This document shows positions 10,547-21,429 of a DNA stretch of 64,000 nt, one piece after another. Positions within the stretch are counted from its first letter, which is position 1, and each line of letters opens with the position of its first letter. Position numbers and translations under genes: made by a program. The notes beneath the pieces are model-generated. The model was given only the letters and a program-made list of their open reading frames with translations, was not told the DNA's origin and did not search any database. This DNA is from Osmanthus fragrans (taxonomy: Eukaryota > Streptophyta > Magnoliopsida > Lamiales > Oleaceae): positions 11,392,205 through 11,456,204 of the forward strand of contig CM033358.1 in assembly GCA_019395295.1 (NCBI GenBank), given 5' to 3'.

Positions 10547-13500
10547 CTAACTTGCGTGAAAAATGATGGAAAAGGTCATGTCCCAAACTTTGGTGAAGAT
10601 ATCTGCAAGTTGCTCATTTGAAGAGGTGTGGACAGCTTTGAGGAGGCCCGAACGAATTTTGTCGCGAATGATATGACAATCAATTTCAATGTGCTTTGTA
10701 CGCTCATGAAATACAGGGCTGTGTGCAATATGTAGAGCAGATTGATTGTCACAATGGAGAGTAAAAGGTTCGGGATGGGGGACACCAAGATCTGAGAGAA
10801 GTTGTTTTAACCAAGTGAGTTCACAGGTGGTGACGGTCATGGCACGATACTTGGCTTCAGCAGAAGAACGAGAAATGTACTCTATTTCTTGGTGTGCCAT
10901 GAGATTGGACTGGAGCCTAACTGAATAAAGTAGCCAGTGGTAAAGCGACGAGTGGTGGGGCAGCTGGCCCAATCAGAATCTGTATAAGTCGAAACATGGC
11001 TACTATTGGATGAAGAGAAAAATATGTCTTGGCCTAGACATCCTTCAAGAAAAATATGTCTTGGCCTGGATAGCCATGTAGGGAACTCGAGGAGCATGCA
11101 TGAATTGACTGAGTATGTTGACGGCATAAACAATATATGGTCGAGTAATGGTCAGGTAGATGAGGCGACCAACAAGGCAACGATAAATACTAGGATCAGA
11201 GAGGAGGCCACCATCTTGAGTGCTAAGTTTCAAATGTTGCTCCATAGGAAAAGGAACAGTTCGTGCACCAAGTTGTCCACTGTCAGAGAGAATGTTGACG
11301 GCATACTTGCGTTGATTAAGAAAGATACCTGTGGGAGAGCGAGTAACTTCGAGTCCAACAAAGTACTTCAAGGAACCGAGATCTTTAGTCTTGAAATGAG
11401 TGGAGAGAGTTTTCTTGAAAAGAGCAATCTGAGAGGGGTCGTTACCAACAACCAGGATGTCATCAACATACACAAGAATGAGAACGATGCTGGTGGGAGT
11501 GGAAAGAGTAAACAAGGAATGATCTGCCTGACGAGTGAAAACCTGCATTAAGAAGTACAGAGCTTAGTCTAAAAAATCAATTCTGGGAAGCTTGTTTAAG
11601 GCCATAGAGAGACTTGCGAAGACGACAAACACGGGTCTTCCCCTTAGGGCAATAACTAGGAGGTGGAGTCATGTAGACTTCTTCATCAAGATCATCGTGT
11701 AAGAAGGCATTATTGACATTGAGTTGATATATTGTCCAATTTTTTATGGCTGCGACCGCCAATAAACAGCGGACCGTAGTCATTTCGACGACCGGAGCAA
11801 AGGTCTTATGGTAGTCAAGGCCTTCAACCTGAGTGTATCCTTTGGTGACAAGTCGACCTTTGTGCCATTTGATGGAACCATCGACTTTGAGTATGGTTTT
11901 GAAAACCCATTTGCACCCAATGGTTGTCTTACCAGGAGGAAGGGGTTCAAGAGTCCAGGTGGAATTATCCTCCAAAGCACGAAGCTCAGCAGTCATGGCT
12001 TCACGCTAGTTAGAGTGACGGATAGCATGAGTATAGCAAGAGGATTCAGTACAAGATTTAAGACATTTAAATAAGTAAGATGGGAGGGAAAAAACAGGAA
12101 TAAGAAAGAAAAGCATATAAAGGATGAACAGTATCTAAAGCCGGTGGAACAGGTGTAGATGCTGTGGGCTCCGCATGTAAGGTGGGACAAATATAGTCTT
12201 GAAGATAAGCAGGGCGGGTAATAGTGTGACGAGGGCGAGGAGCTGGTGGAGAGGGACCGGGTAAAGTCGAAGGGGTCGGGGAAGTAGGAGAGACATGAGA
12301 TTCAGTAGGGGCTGGAGGGTCAGGAGACAGAATTGAGTCAGGAACGGGGAGGGGAACGACAGGGGTGTGGAGAGATGGTTTGTCAGGAATGTCATGGAGA
12401 TCTTGGAAAGGGAAAGTTAATTCGTGAAAGGTAACATCTCGGGAGTAGAAGATGGACTGAGTGTGGAGATTATAGAGTTTATAGGCTCGATGTGTGCTTG
12501 GGTAACCAAGAAAGACACATTGAGTGGCACGGGGAAAAATTTGTCGCTATGAGCGCTGAGGGTTTGTGCATAACAGAGACAATCGAATATGCGAAGGTGG
12601 TCACAAGTGGGAATTTTATTGAACAAAATTTCAAAAGGAGATTTATTCTGGAGAGTGTGGCTAGGTATGCGGTTGATGAGGTGGGCAGTGGTGAGCACAC
12701 AATCACCTCAAAAGGTGAGAGGCAAATGTGCTTGAAAACGCAAACTGCGGGCAACATTGAGAAGGTGTCGGTGTTTGCGTTTCGCAATGCCATTTTGTTC
12801 AGGGTTTCGACACAGGTACGTTCGTGGAGGATGTCGTGTGTGTAGAGGTATGTTTGAAATTGGTGGGAAATAAATTCTTGTCCATTATTAGTTCTAATAA
12901 TTTTTACGATTGTGTTAAATTGGTTACGGACAAGGGCGAAGAAATGTGCTAAATGTGTGTAAGCCTCAGATTTAAAACGCATAAGATATATCCACATGGT
13001 GTGAGAAAAATTCTCAACAATTGTAAGAAAATAATGAGCGTCACACAAGGATGTCGTGCGATAACCTCCCCAAATATCACAAAAAATGCGTTTAAAATGA
13101 GAATCACTTTTATTGGCAAAATTGGAAAAAAGTAATCTAGTATGTTTCGAGCGAGCACAAACATTGCAAGCAAAAAGAGTACATGGAGAATTAAATATAT
13201 TAGGAATGGTAAAATTGGAAGGATGACCTAGACATCGATGCCACAAGTATTATCCGCAGTAATTTGAGCAGCAAAAATGAGGGGAACTTCTAGACGGTAG
13301 ATGTAGAGCCCATTGCATAGATTACCCGCTCCAATCGGCTTCATCGTTCGAGAGTCCTAAAATAAACAAAAAGTGGGAGAAAAAGTAATTAAACAAAAAT
13401 TGTGGAGGGCAATTTGGAAAATAGAAAGCAAATTAAAGGATAAAAGTGGTACAAAAATAACATTGTGTAAAGTGAGAGAGGGAGAGAGATGGCACGATCC

Positions 13501-13640
13501 CAAGCCCTCAGCTGGGATCTCTTGTCCAAAGGGGAGGCGAATACGATGGGGTTAGGTCAGTGGCTGCAAATCGAAGAAGGCATCACGGTGGTGGCAGATG
13601 TGGTGGCTCGCGCCACTGTCCACCTCCTAGTGGAGCTGTC
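10547..13640 (-). pseudogene. Decayed copia pol (PR, INT, RT, RNase H)
   Basis: In minus-strand order, a protease active site reading DSGAS is at 13600-13623. The pre-integrase zinc region and integrase core (WHRCLGHPS, later TNNGQEF) are at 12850-13246. Reverse transcriptase spans about 11050-11996 with YVDD at 11459-11470. RNase H is at about 10550-10930 (HCDNQSALHIA motif). The domains fall in several frames (for example 12479-13246, 11577-11996, 11045-11548, 10547-10972), so frameshifts and stops are numerous. The integrase catalytic region has lost its normal order around 12700-12850. An approximately 34-bp tandem duplication at about 11020-11075 breaks the segment joining RT and RNase H. 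Confidence 0.85.
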
Positions 13641-14655
13641 AGTCAAAGGAAAAATGAGAAGGGGAGAGGATATTACCAGCGAAGGAGGTAGGGGATGGGG
13701 CAACTGTGTGGGCGACGGTGCTAGAAGGGTGAGGAGCTTTTGATACATCTCCAGAGAAAGGGAGACCAGATTCGAAGCCTACGAATGAGGGTGAGCAGCC
13801 ATGTTTGCAGTCGACGGAGGCGGGCCCAAGATAGATGGCCGGGATTTTTGGGCGCGGGGCTATCTGCCTGGAGGGTACCCAATGATGGACCAGCAATTAT
13901 CCCACTTGTGGCCAATTCTGCCGCAAGCGGTGCAATTCGGAGAAAGGCGAGAGCGAGGTACAGAGCGGCCAACCATGACCATCGTTTCGAACGAAAGGAG
14001 GTAGAGATTGAGGAGCCTCTGTTGCTCTTCTTGGAACAGAATGGAGAAGACTTTGCCAATAGAAGGCAGTGAATCCATGGCCAGAATTTGGGTACGAAGG
14101 GGAGCAAAAGAGTCGTTAAGGCCAAGGAGAAATTGGAAGACACGTTCATCGTCGGCCTGTTTTTGTAAATCTTTGAGGTCGGTGGCGGTTTGGAGATGGC
14201 TAAGTTCATCCTAAAGTTGTTTTTATTTGATTGAAATAGTCGTGGATGGAGGTCGTGTGTTGGTGCAAGGAGGCAAGTGTCCATTTAAAGTGGTAGATGC
14301 GGGCATTGTTGCCATGGCAGAAACGGGAAGAGAGGTCGACCCAGACATCACGGGGATTGGTATGATATTCAAGGGAATCGAAGAGCGAGGGGCTAGTGGA
14401 GTTGAGAATCCAGGTAAGAACCATGTCTTTCGTTTGGTTCCATTGAGGGATTTCGGGTTTCGTAGATTCAGGGGGCTTGAGTGTGCCATCGATGAAACCA
14501 AGTTTGTTCTTGGCATTGAGGGCTCTGGTCATGGCTTTTTGCCATTTGGGGTAGTTGTCGCCGGTGAGGATGCCATTGACAAGAATTAAACTGGGAGAAT
14601 CGGAGGGGTGGAAAAGATAAGAGAAGGAGGATGTGGGTTGTTGGTCTCGGCCATG
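13641..14655 (-). pseudogene. Decayed copia gag
   Basis: The gag core lies at about 14206-14590 (LVNGILTGDNYPKWQ-type N-terminus, then a UBN2-like helical region). It is followed in another frame (13860-14078) by the zinc knuckle CTACGRIGHKWDNC. At least one frameshift separates the two parts near 14210. The start codon is uncertain: an ATG near 14653 lies in a different frame from the gag core. Confidence 0.75.
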
Positions 14656-14690
14656 GAGGAACTGCAGGATCGTGGGTAAGTTGTGAATTA

Positions 14691-14701
14691 GGCTGATACC
14701 A
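14691..14701 (-). other. Primer-binding site of the nested copia element
   Basis: TGGTATCAGCC on the minus strand, directly against the LTR end at 14702. It matches the initiator-Met tRNA 3' end, with a deviation after the first nine bases. Confidence 0.7.
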
Positions 14702-14881
14702 TGTTAAGAAAGATAATTGAAAGAAGAGAATTGTATATTTATTGAATTCAATAGTTTCATATCAAATACACGATTAAGTAGTTGTGTAGTAAGCTATGTA
14801 AGGAAAATTAATACAAAAGGAAATAGAATAATGAAGTCCTAAAAATAAGCTAATTACAAAAATTGTGCAAGTCTGTCAATA
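14702..14881 (-). repeat. 5' LTR of the nested copia element
   Basis: 180 bp, nearly the same as 10312-10509 except for an 18-bp deletion and a few substitutions. It is followed by the target duplication CTTTT. Confidence 0.85.
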
Positions 14882-14886
14882 CTTTT

Positions 14887-16734
14887 GAGCTTGGAAAAAG
14901 ACAACTAAAGAAACGACAAAGAGTCGAGGGTTCTCACTTTTCGATTTCAAATTCTAGCACATAACTTGCATCTCCCATTTTCAACAATTGAATACACATT
15001 CAATTTGTGAACAACCATTACAAGCTTCATCTGTCCTCAACGTACTTGATTATTTAAATACTGAACAACAATTGAATTCCTTCATCTTCCTCAACATTCA
15101 TCACACAACACCTACCATATCCTAAACTACTGACAAAAACTAAACCTTTACAGATATTGCGTGAAACATCACAATATAGAAACTTAGAACACATGAATTT
15201 CTCCAACAAACTGTAGAATAACTTTTCAGTTCCAGTGAAATCACCAGATTAGAAATTAATTAAAAAGAAGACAAAAGGAAAAAGAAACCGGATGCAAATT
15301 ATCCCAATTCCTATATACGACGAATCACCAAATTCACAGTATACAATAATCACACAAGAAACAAAAACAATTGAAATAATCAAAGAAATGAAAAAAAAAA
15401 AGGAGTACACAAGTGCAGGAAGTGGTGAAGTTGCATTCGCAGACGTGGGATTACGAGGCTTCTTTGAACGGAGGAGGCTTCATTCACATTCATTCTTCCT
15501 CAATTTCGAATTTTGACTGTGATTTGATCAAGCAGAATTTGCATTCAGATTATTCGATTCTATTTTATCTTAATAGCATACGAAATAAATCAAAATAAAA
15601 TGAGAAGGAAGAAAAACGAAAGAAAAAGGAAGTATTTTAGAGTGCATCAAAATTTCAATATTTTGGGGAAACGAAATTGTAGCTTCTGTTCTTTCAATTT
15701 ATTTAACCCAAAATCCTCAAGCGTACCTCCACCAACAGCATGCAGAAACATTTCTTTGTAAGCAAAAGCTTCACACAACTTCACGACAAATATTAGAAGG
15801 TTCGAATAAGAAATTCTTCGAACAAATCTTGCAAACTCTCCGCTAGCTTCGGTGCTTATGATTACTTTAGTATGCTTGAAGCCCGCCAGTTGCTTCTACC
15901 CCAGGTTCGGCGAGAATCGACAGAACCAAATCGGATGACAAAGAGTTAGTTGTCGGTAGGCTTTTTTTTTTTTTTTTTTTTTTTTCCGAACATGAAAGAA
16001 TGAAGTTATTGTTAGAGTTTTCTTTCGTTTATATTACGGGTTTTGCTTGGTAGCCAGTACTCATGTGGCCCTGCCCATTTGGCCTTATTTTTTAGGTCGA
16101 TAGGACATTATTTTTCAAGGAATTTGAAAAAAAAAAAAATTTAACTTTCATTTTTAACTTGTTTGATTGGTCAAATTTTTCACGGAAAATATTTGTCCAC
16201 ATTTTCCTCTTTTCCCACTTTTCATGAAATTCTTTTTTCCCACCACTTTGATGGGAAAAACAATTCCAAATTTTTTATTTTTGGCAAATGTAACAAATTT
16301 TAAATTTATCCCTTTATTAGACAATTTTAATGAAAAACAAAGTCAAACGAATGGGATTCGGCATGAACTTTTTTTTTCTTTTAGCAATTGGAACAAATTC
16401 TAGAGCCAATTATAAAAAAAAAAAAAAAAAAATTATCCTTTTAAGCAAAATAATGAACAGCGGAGAAGATATTTTGGTTAAAATAATTTAATTTATAAGT
16501 TGTGGAATTATCTAGGAAATAGATAAAATATATTTTTTGTATATTTTATTAAAATAAAAATTGGTTTTTTTGAAAATTAAGTTTTTAAATAATTTTAATT
16601 AATAGGTAGAATTAATTGAAATTACACTTATTCCGAATTTATTTATCTATTAAAAAAAATTTGGCTACAAGCAAAAAAAAGTGTTTATCTTAAACCCAAA
16701 GCACGAACCCACCAATAAAATGTTTCTCTTTTTT
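14887..16734. other. CACTA interior, right part, no coding signal
   Basis: AT-rich sequence with long A or T runs (15964-15986, 16411-16431). ORFs of 61-78 codons have no recognisable domain. No transposase was found. Confidence 0.5.
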
Positions 16735-17110
16735 CACCGTTTACTAAACGTTGAGAAAAATTTCTCTTTTTGCAACATTTAATAAACGCTGCGATAAGTT
16801 TAACTTTCTGCAACGTTTATTAACCGCTGCAAAAAGAGAAATTTTTCGTAATGTTCAATAAACATTGTGAAAAACTATATATCTAAGTATCTGCAACAGT
16901 CATTGAACATTGCGAAAAACAAAAATTTCTGCAACACTCAATAAACGTTGCAAAAACGCAACATTAACAACAATTTTTTAAAAAATGTTGCAAAATCTCA
17001 ATTATTTTTACCAATGGCAACATTCACTTATGTTTTTGTTGCGATAGACACTTTTAGTAACATTCAAATAACAAATGTTGCATTTTATGTATTGCAAAAT
17101 GTCATTTTTG
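16735..17110. repeat. Right subterminal repeat array of the CACTA element
   Basis: About ten degenerate copies of GCAACGTTTATTAA- and AATAAACGTTGCAAAAA-type motifs in both orientations. They match the array at the left end and place the true terminus at 17118. Confidence 0.7.
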
Positions 17111-17118
17111 TTGTAGTT

Positions 17119-17205
17119 AATTGCCGTATCATTTTCCGATGTAGGATTGAAGGGTTTTAAATTTTCGACAATTTTAAAATCAAATTTCCCCAACAATCAA
17201 GTAAC

Positions 17206-17244
<39 letters not shown>

Positions 17245-17515
17245 TTTGTCATTCACTCAAAATTAATTTTGAACAACTAAATATACTACTGTTATATTCT
17301 CATGAAGTAGATTATGTTGGACCTTCGAAATCTCGTAATCAACTAGTGTTTCTCATTTATATAATTGGGCATTGTTAGTTACAACCAATTTATTTAAAAC
17401 AAATTTTGAACAGTCCCTTACATGAATCGAAATTAATACCATTGATTATGCAGTTAAGGGAAGAGCTATTACATCAAAAGAGACGACTTGAGTTTTGAAC
17501 CTTCAATAGTAGAAT

Positions 17516-17554
<39 letters not shown>

Positions 17555-18356
17555 CCAATCAATAAACATGATGTTTTTAACTATTCAACATCTTTGTAAA
17601 TCAAGATAATAGTACCCACTCAATATCTTTCCTAATACATACGATTCTCACTTATGTGTTTAGTTCAAGGATGAGCAACTACTAAAAATTCTTAAGAAAC
17701 GAACTACAATTCACCCTTATATAGGTGATTTAGCCCCAGTTTGAGACCTAAAATGTGTTTTTGAATAATAATTTTTTTAGAATGTGTGGTTAAATTTTTT
17801 TTTGAATTTACGTGTAATATTATTTTATGAGAGAATGAATGATTGAAAGTGAATTTTGAAAAAATGGAGCCCAAAGATGAACTTTAGTTTCAACAGTATC
17901 CTGCCATAATCTACTTAATTCCCAAAACATAGGAATAATTGTAAGTATAACCTATCGTGACACTGTGCACAAAGCACTTTCTCATATGAATGAGCAAAGT
18001 TATTTCCCAAGTTTTTTGTTTTCCTCTCAAATGGTGAAATTGCCCATTAATATGGGCATTAGAGATCAGACACCCTCATTACCTTGTCATTCAACTGGTG
18101 ATTGCACTTTGATACTTGAGCCTTCATGCGCCTTTTGTGGATTCCAATTGTCTAGTGTGGCCGTTTTGATCAGACCATGAGAGCATGGTCTCCGACGAGG
18201 CTGTCTTGTCAACCCCTATGGTTGGTGATCTTGGGTAGCATAAATTGGCATCATTACCCAGTGGTTATCCTCTGACCTAGGTTATCTTGCGATTGGTGGA
18301 TTTAGATGGGGTGTATTGTCCACTAGGGTAAAAAGCCATATTGATTGCAATGTCTG
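17119..18356. repeat. Duplicated non-coding block, copy A
   Basis: Aligns collinearly with 43255-44054, including shared stretches such as AAATCAAATTTCCCCAACAA and TTGGTGATCTTGGGTAGCAT. Copy A has an extra segment of about 260 bases (roughly 17715-17985), a poly-T run at 17212-17239 and an (AT)n microsatellite at 17522-17551. The origin of the block is unknown; I recognise no gene or transposon protein in it. Similarity fades around 18250. Confidence 0.75.
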
Positions 18357-18364
18357 CCTATTTG

Positions 18365-18701
18365 TAGGGATGACAATTGGGTCGAGCCGACTCATCGCTC
18401 ACCGACTCAGCTCGTAAAACGACGAGCCCGAGCCGAGCACATGTTGTACCCAACAAGTCGAGCTTGCGAGGCTCGTGCACTCATTAGAAATTGTAATATT
18501 TTTTTAACAAAAAACCTGAAAATCTGCAAAAAAAATAAAATAAAAACCTCATGGGCTTGGCTCAGCTCGTGAACTCACGAACTCGTGGGCCAAGAGCTCG
18601 GCTCGTTACCAAAGAGCCACGAGCTCGGCTCATGACGAGCTAGGGCCGAGCTCGAGTGTTCACGAGTCGAGTCGACTCGGCTGGGCCCATTGCCATCACT
18701 A
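18365..18701. mobile_element. hAT-type MITE, copy 1
   Basis: 337 bp with inverted ends: TAGGGATGACAATTGGG on the left and, reverse-complemented, TAGTGATGGCAATGGG on the right. An exact 8-bp target duplication CCTATTTG lies at 18357-18364 and 18702-18709. The 8-bp duplication and TAGGG-type ends are typical of hAT elements. The interior is rich in GAGCTCGGCTCG-like motifs and has no coding capacity. Confidence 0.85.
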
Positions 18702-18879
18702 CCTATTTGACAAACATAGAGTGTCAAGATGGGTTTGTTTTGGCCTCAAGAATGGCAAGACGTGCATCAATTCCTACTTCGGGAAAATTTTTAGAACTTG
18801 AAAATTGATTTTGTAGGACAATTTTAATGTTCTAATCTGCCATAATATTTATTCTTGATCTTGCAATTTATTTTGATCC

Positions 18880-19262
18880 TAGAGATGTCAATGAGTTGAG
18901 TCGAGTTGAGCCAAAACTCAAGGTTTGGGCTCGACTCAAGAAAAATGAACCGAGCTTTTGCTTTTTTCGGACCTGAGTCGAGCCGAGTAGAGCAAAAGCT
19001 CGAAAAAAAAAATTAGGCTCGGGCCTTGCCGAGCAGAGTCAGGCCAAGCTCGATTTTTTTTCCCTCTCTCCCTTATGCGGCAACTTTGCTGTCTCAAAAA
19101 TAAGGTAGCAAGCAGCAATTTTGCTGCCTTAAAAAGCAAACTTGCTTCTTTTTTTTTCTAACTAGCCAGCCCATGGGCTCACGGGTCGGCTCGAGCTCGG
19201 CCCAACACCCCAAGATGGGCTTGGCCCTAGTCTTGAGCCGATAAGTCAAATTGTCATCTCTA
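18880..19262. mobile_element. hAT-type MITE, copy 2
   Basis: 383 bp with ends TAGAGATGTCAATGAGTTG and, reverse-complemented, TAGAGATGACAATTTGACTT. The flanking 8-mers TTTGATCC (18872-18879) and TATGATCC (19263-19270) differ at one base. The interior has the same CTCGAGCCGAG-type motifs as the copy at 18365, so both belong to one family, although they have diverged strongly. Confidence 0.8.
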
Positions 19263-19270
19263 TATGATCC

Positions 19271-19612
19271 TATAAAGTTATCAAAAGTGGGTCCAGGCAT
19301 CACCATGTAGTTGCGAACGCTAGCTCAATGGTAAATGTTACAAACAATTTTTTCCATGGTCCGTTCTGTAGTGTAACTTGATTTGGACATTCAAACTTTT
19401 CTTTGCAAATTGATAAGTGCATATTATGTTCTTCTTTAGGGCTTCTATTCTTAATTATTTATTGATATATTGAGAGGATATTTGCTTAATTTTGTGTAAA
19501 ATATTGTAATTGTATGAAAACTTTGACTTAGATATAATTGGCACGAAAAAGGGCGATTTGAGCTAATTCATAGTTGGCTCGGAGCAATTAAAGACTAACT
19601 GAATAACACGGA
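19271..19612. other. Non-coding interval, nothing recognised
   Basis: AT-rich sequence between the second MITE and the LTR-like remnant. No gene, repeat or regulatory site could be supported. Confidence 0.45.
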
Positions 19613-20690
19613 TGTAACGCCCCAAGTTCTAGTAATCCAATGTGTTATCAAACATGAGTTTTTTTGAAAAAATAAAAAACAGCAAGCAGAAACCCTTTTT
19701 ACAGTGTGCAGTAAGTTTGAAAAATTTATTTGACCTAGCAATCCTTCACGAACTCTTATGAAATTTTACAAGAAAGTATATAACTCATATAACTACAACA
19801 TATAAAAATTTGGGGTCTCAAAGACTAGGTTTCAAGCTCGAAATTATTCCGAACAAGCTGGTCTGCGTTTTCCCGGATTTGACTTCCACGGTTTCACTAA
19901 AATTATTATAGTAAATTCTACGGAACTCCGATCACCTATTTTCAGTTGCACACGATAAATAACTCACAAGGAATTATTTTCCAATTAAAAACAGGCTAAA
20001 ATTCTAAATATTCCGACATAAGAAATAAATTTCTCAAAATCCTGATGAGTCTCTGTGACTATCAGTTTAACATATATACTTAAAGTTTTGATGAGCTTCT
20101 GCGATCATCAAACATATATAATCTTTCTTGCATCAAATTTTAAGAGAAAATCTTAAAAAGAACTTCATATACTTCATGAGCTAATATAACAAATAACATG
20201 CTTAAACGAAAATTTAATTCATATAACAATATGCATAGGGATCCTACCTCAATTCGTGGTGATGGCGTAGTGACTACATTGACTCCAGATTCTTTCCAGA
20301 ACTTTTTCTAAGGATAGCCATGAAATCGGTTTCTGCTTCCCTGCTATATTTTTTGAAATTATTGGATGGGAAGTCATGTATATCATGAAGTTGGTTGACA
20401 ATTGAATTCCATATAGTAGAGTTTCGGTAGAGATAGGTATCTTGTTATAGGATTATGATAGAATATATATCTGACTTAATCCAAAATACAAAATTAATTT
20501 AAATTGCCTAATTTTAAAAAAATAAAACAAACTCCAAATAACTCTCATCCTAAACCAAAAATAATAAAATACCAAATTCCATTCACACGTGGCTGCCCAA
20601 AACTTATTATTTCCTTAATTGACTTTAATTAAACATGTGCATTCTTTTAAGGACAACTTACAAAAGTACCCTTAAGATTAGAGATGTTTT
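19613..20690. repeat. Probable LTR remnant (TGTAACGCCCC type)
   Basis: Begins TGTAACGCCCCAAGTTCTAG, the classic start of a large class of plant gypsy LTRs whose other end reads GGGCGTTACA. That other end was not found before the A-rich repeat field, so this is a truncated or rearranged LTR. The right border is a guess based on where the repeat field begins. Confidence 0.45.
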
Positions 20691-20744
20691 GAAAAATCAT
20701 GTGAAACATTTTTAGGAAGTAAAAAATACTGTCTAAATTAAAAA

Positions 20745-21296
20745 GTGATACAATGTCACTTTTTTTATAAAAATTGTCACTTTTTAACCCAATTTAAAAA
20801 AAAGTAACACAAACTAAAAAAAAGTGACAAAATTTAAAAAAAAATAAAATAAAGTGACACAAACACTCCAAAAGTAATAAAATTTAAAAAAAAAAAAAGT
20901 GACAACTCAAAAAAAAGTAACAAATATCAAAATAACATCATCCATTGTGCAATACCAATAATCATGTTCTTAACATAATCAGCATGTTCAGAACAATCCA
21001 CGTAAGCATAGTGGCGGTTCTTAACATAATCAGCATATCTAGGACAATCCACATGCTGATTATATTACGAAAATATCACATATCATGTCACATTTTTAAG
21101 AAGATAAAAAAGTGACAAATATTATAAAAAAAAAAGTGGCAAAAACAAAAAAAAAAAAGTGACAAACTCAAAACAAAAAAAGTGATACAAACTCAAAAAA
21201 AGAGTGACAAACTAAAAAAAAAAAAAATTTAACAAAAAAAAAATGTGATGTTTACTAAATTTTTTTTTTTTTTTTAAGAAGATAAGAAAGTGACAA

Positions 21297-21327
<31 letters not shown>

Positions 21328-21405
21328 GTGACACAAATTCAAAAAAAAAAGGTGACAAACTAAAAAAAAAAAATTTGATGTTTACTAAAACAAGTGACAT
21401 TATTT
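20745..21405. repeat. A-rich GTGACA repeat field
   Basis: More than a dozen irregular units of the form A(n)GTGACAAA or A(n)GTGACACAAA with variable A runs. Embedded at 20964 and about 21016 is a 36-base direct repeat beginning GTTCTTAACATAATCAGCAT. It directly abuts the truncated 3' end of the PPR fragment. ORFs in this field are low-complexity artefacts. Confidence 0.65.
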
Positions 21406-21429
21406 TACAAATAGTTTCTGAATCAACTT

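Larger units (their letters stand above)
10312..14881 (-). mobile_element. Copia LTR retrotransposon nested in the CACTA element
   Basis: A minus-strand element of 4570 bp with LTRs at 10312-10509 and 14702-14881 and the 5-bp target duplication CTTTT on both sides (10307-10311 and 14882-14886). It has a primer-binding site, a polypurine tract (TTGAGGGGGGAA on the minus strand, 10510-10521) and gag, protease, integrase, reverse transcriptase and RNase H in copia order. The coding region is broken into several frames. The LTRs differ by an 18-bp gap and about four substitutions by eye. It must have inserted after the CACTA element was in place. Confidence 0.9.
8182..17118. mobile_element. Non-autonomous CACTA-type DNA transposon
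   Basis: The left end reads CACCACAACAAAAA and the right end, reverse-complemented, AACTACAACAAAAA; both are one base away from CACTACAACAAAAA, a typical CACTA terminus. The 3-bp target duplication AAT is present at 8179-8181 and 17119-17121, as expected for CACTA transposases. Inside each end are arrays of GCAACGTTTATT- or ACGTTTTTTGAACGTTGC-like subterminal repeats, the probable transposase-binding region. A paralogous sequence at 43240-43275 reads straight through the junction with a single AAT, confirming both borders. The element spans 8937 bp, of which about 4.57 kb is a nested copia element. The remaining 4.4 kb shows no transposase, so it would need a helper. Confidence 0.8.

Noticed and set aside
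11006..11551. 181-codon plus-strand ORF
   Set aside because: It is antisense to the reverse-transcriptase region of the nested copia element, where the minus strand shows YVDD and other RT motifs.
13740..14589. Several overlapping plus-strand ORFs of 67-120 codons
   Set aside because: They are antisense to copia gag and arise from its GC-richer composition.
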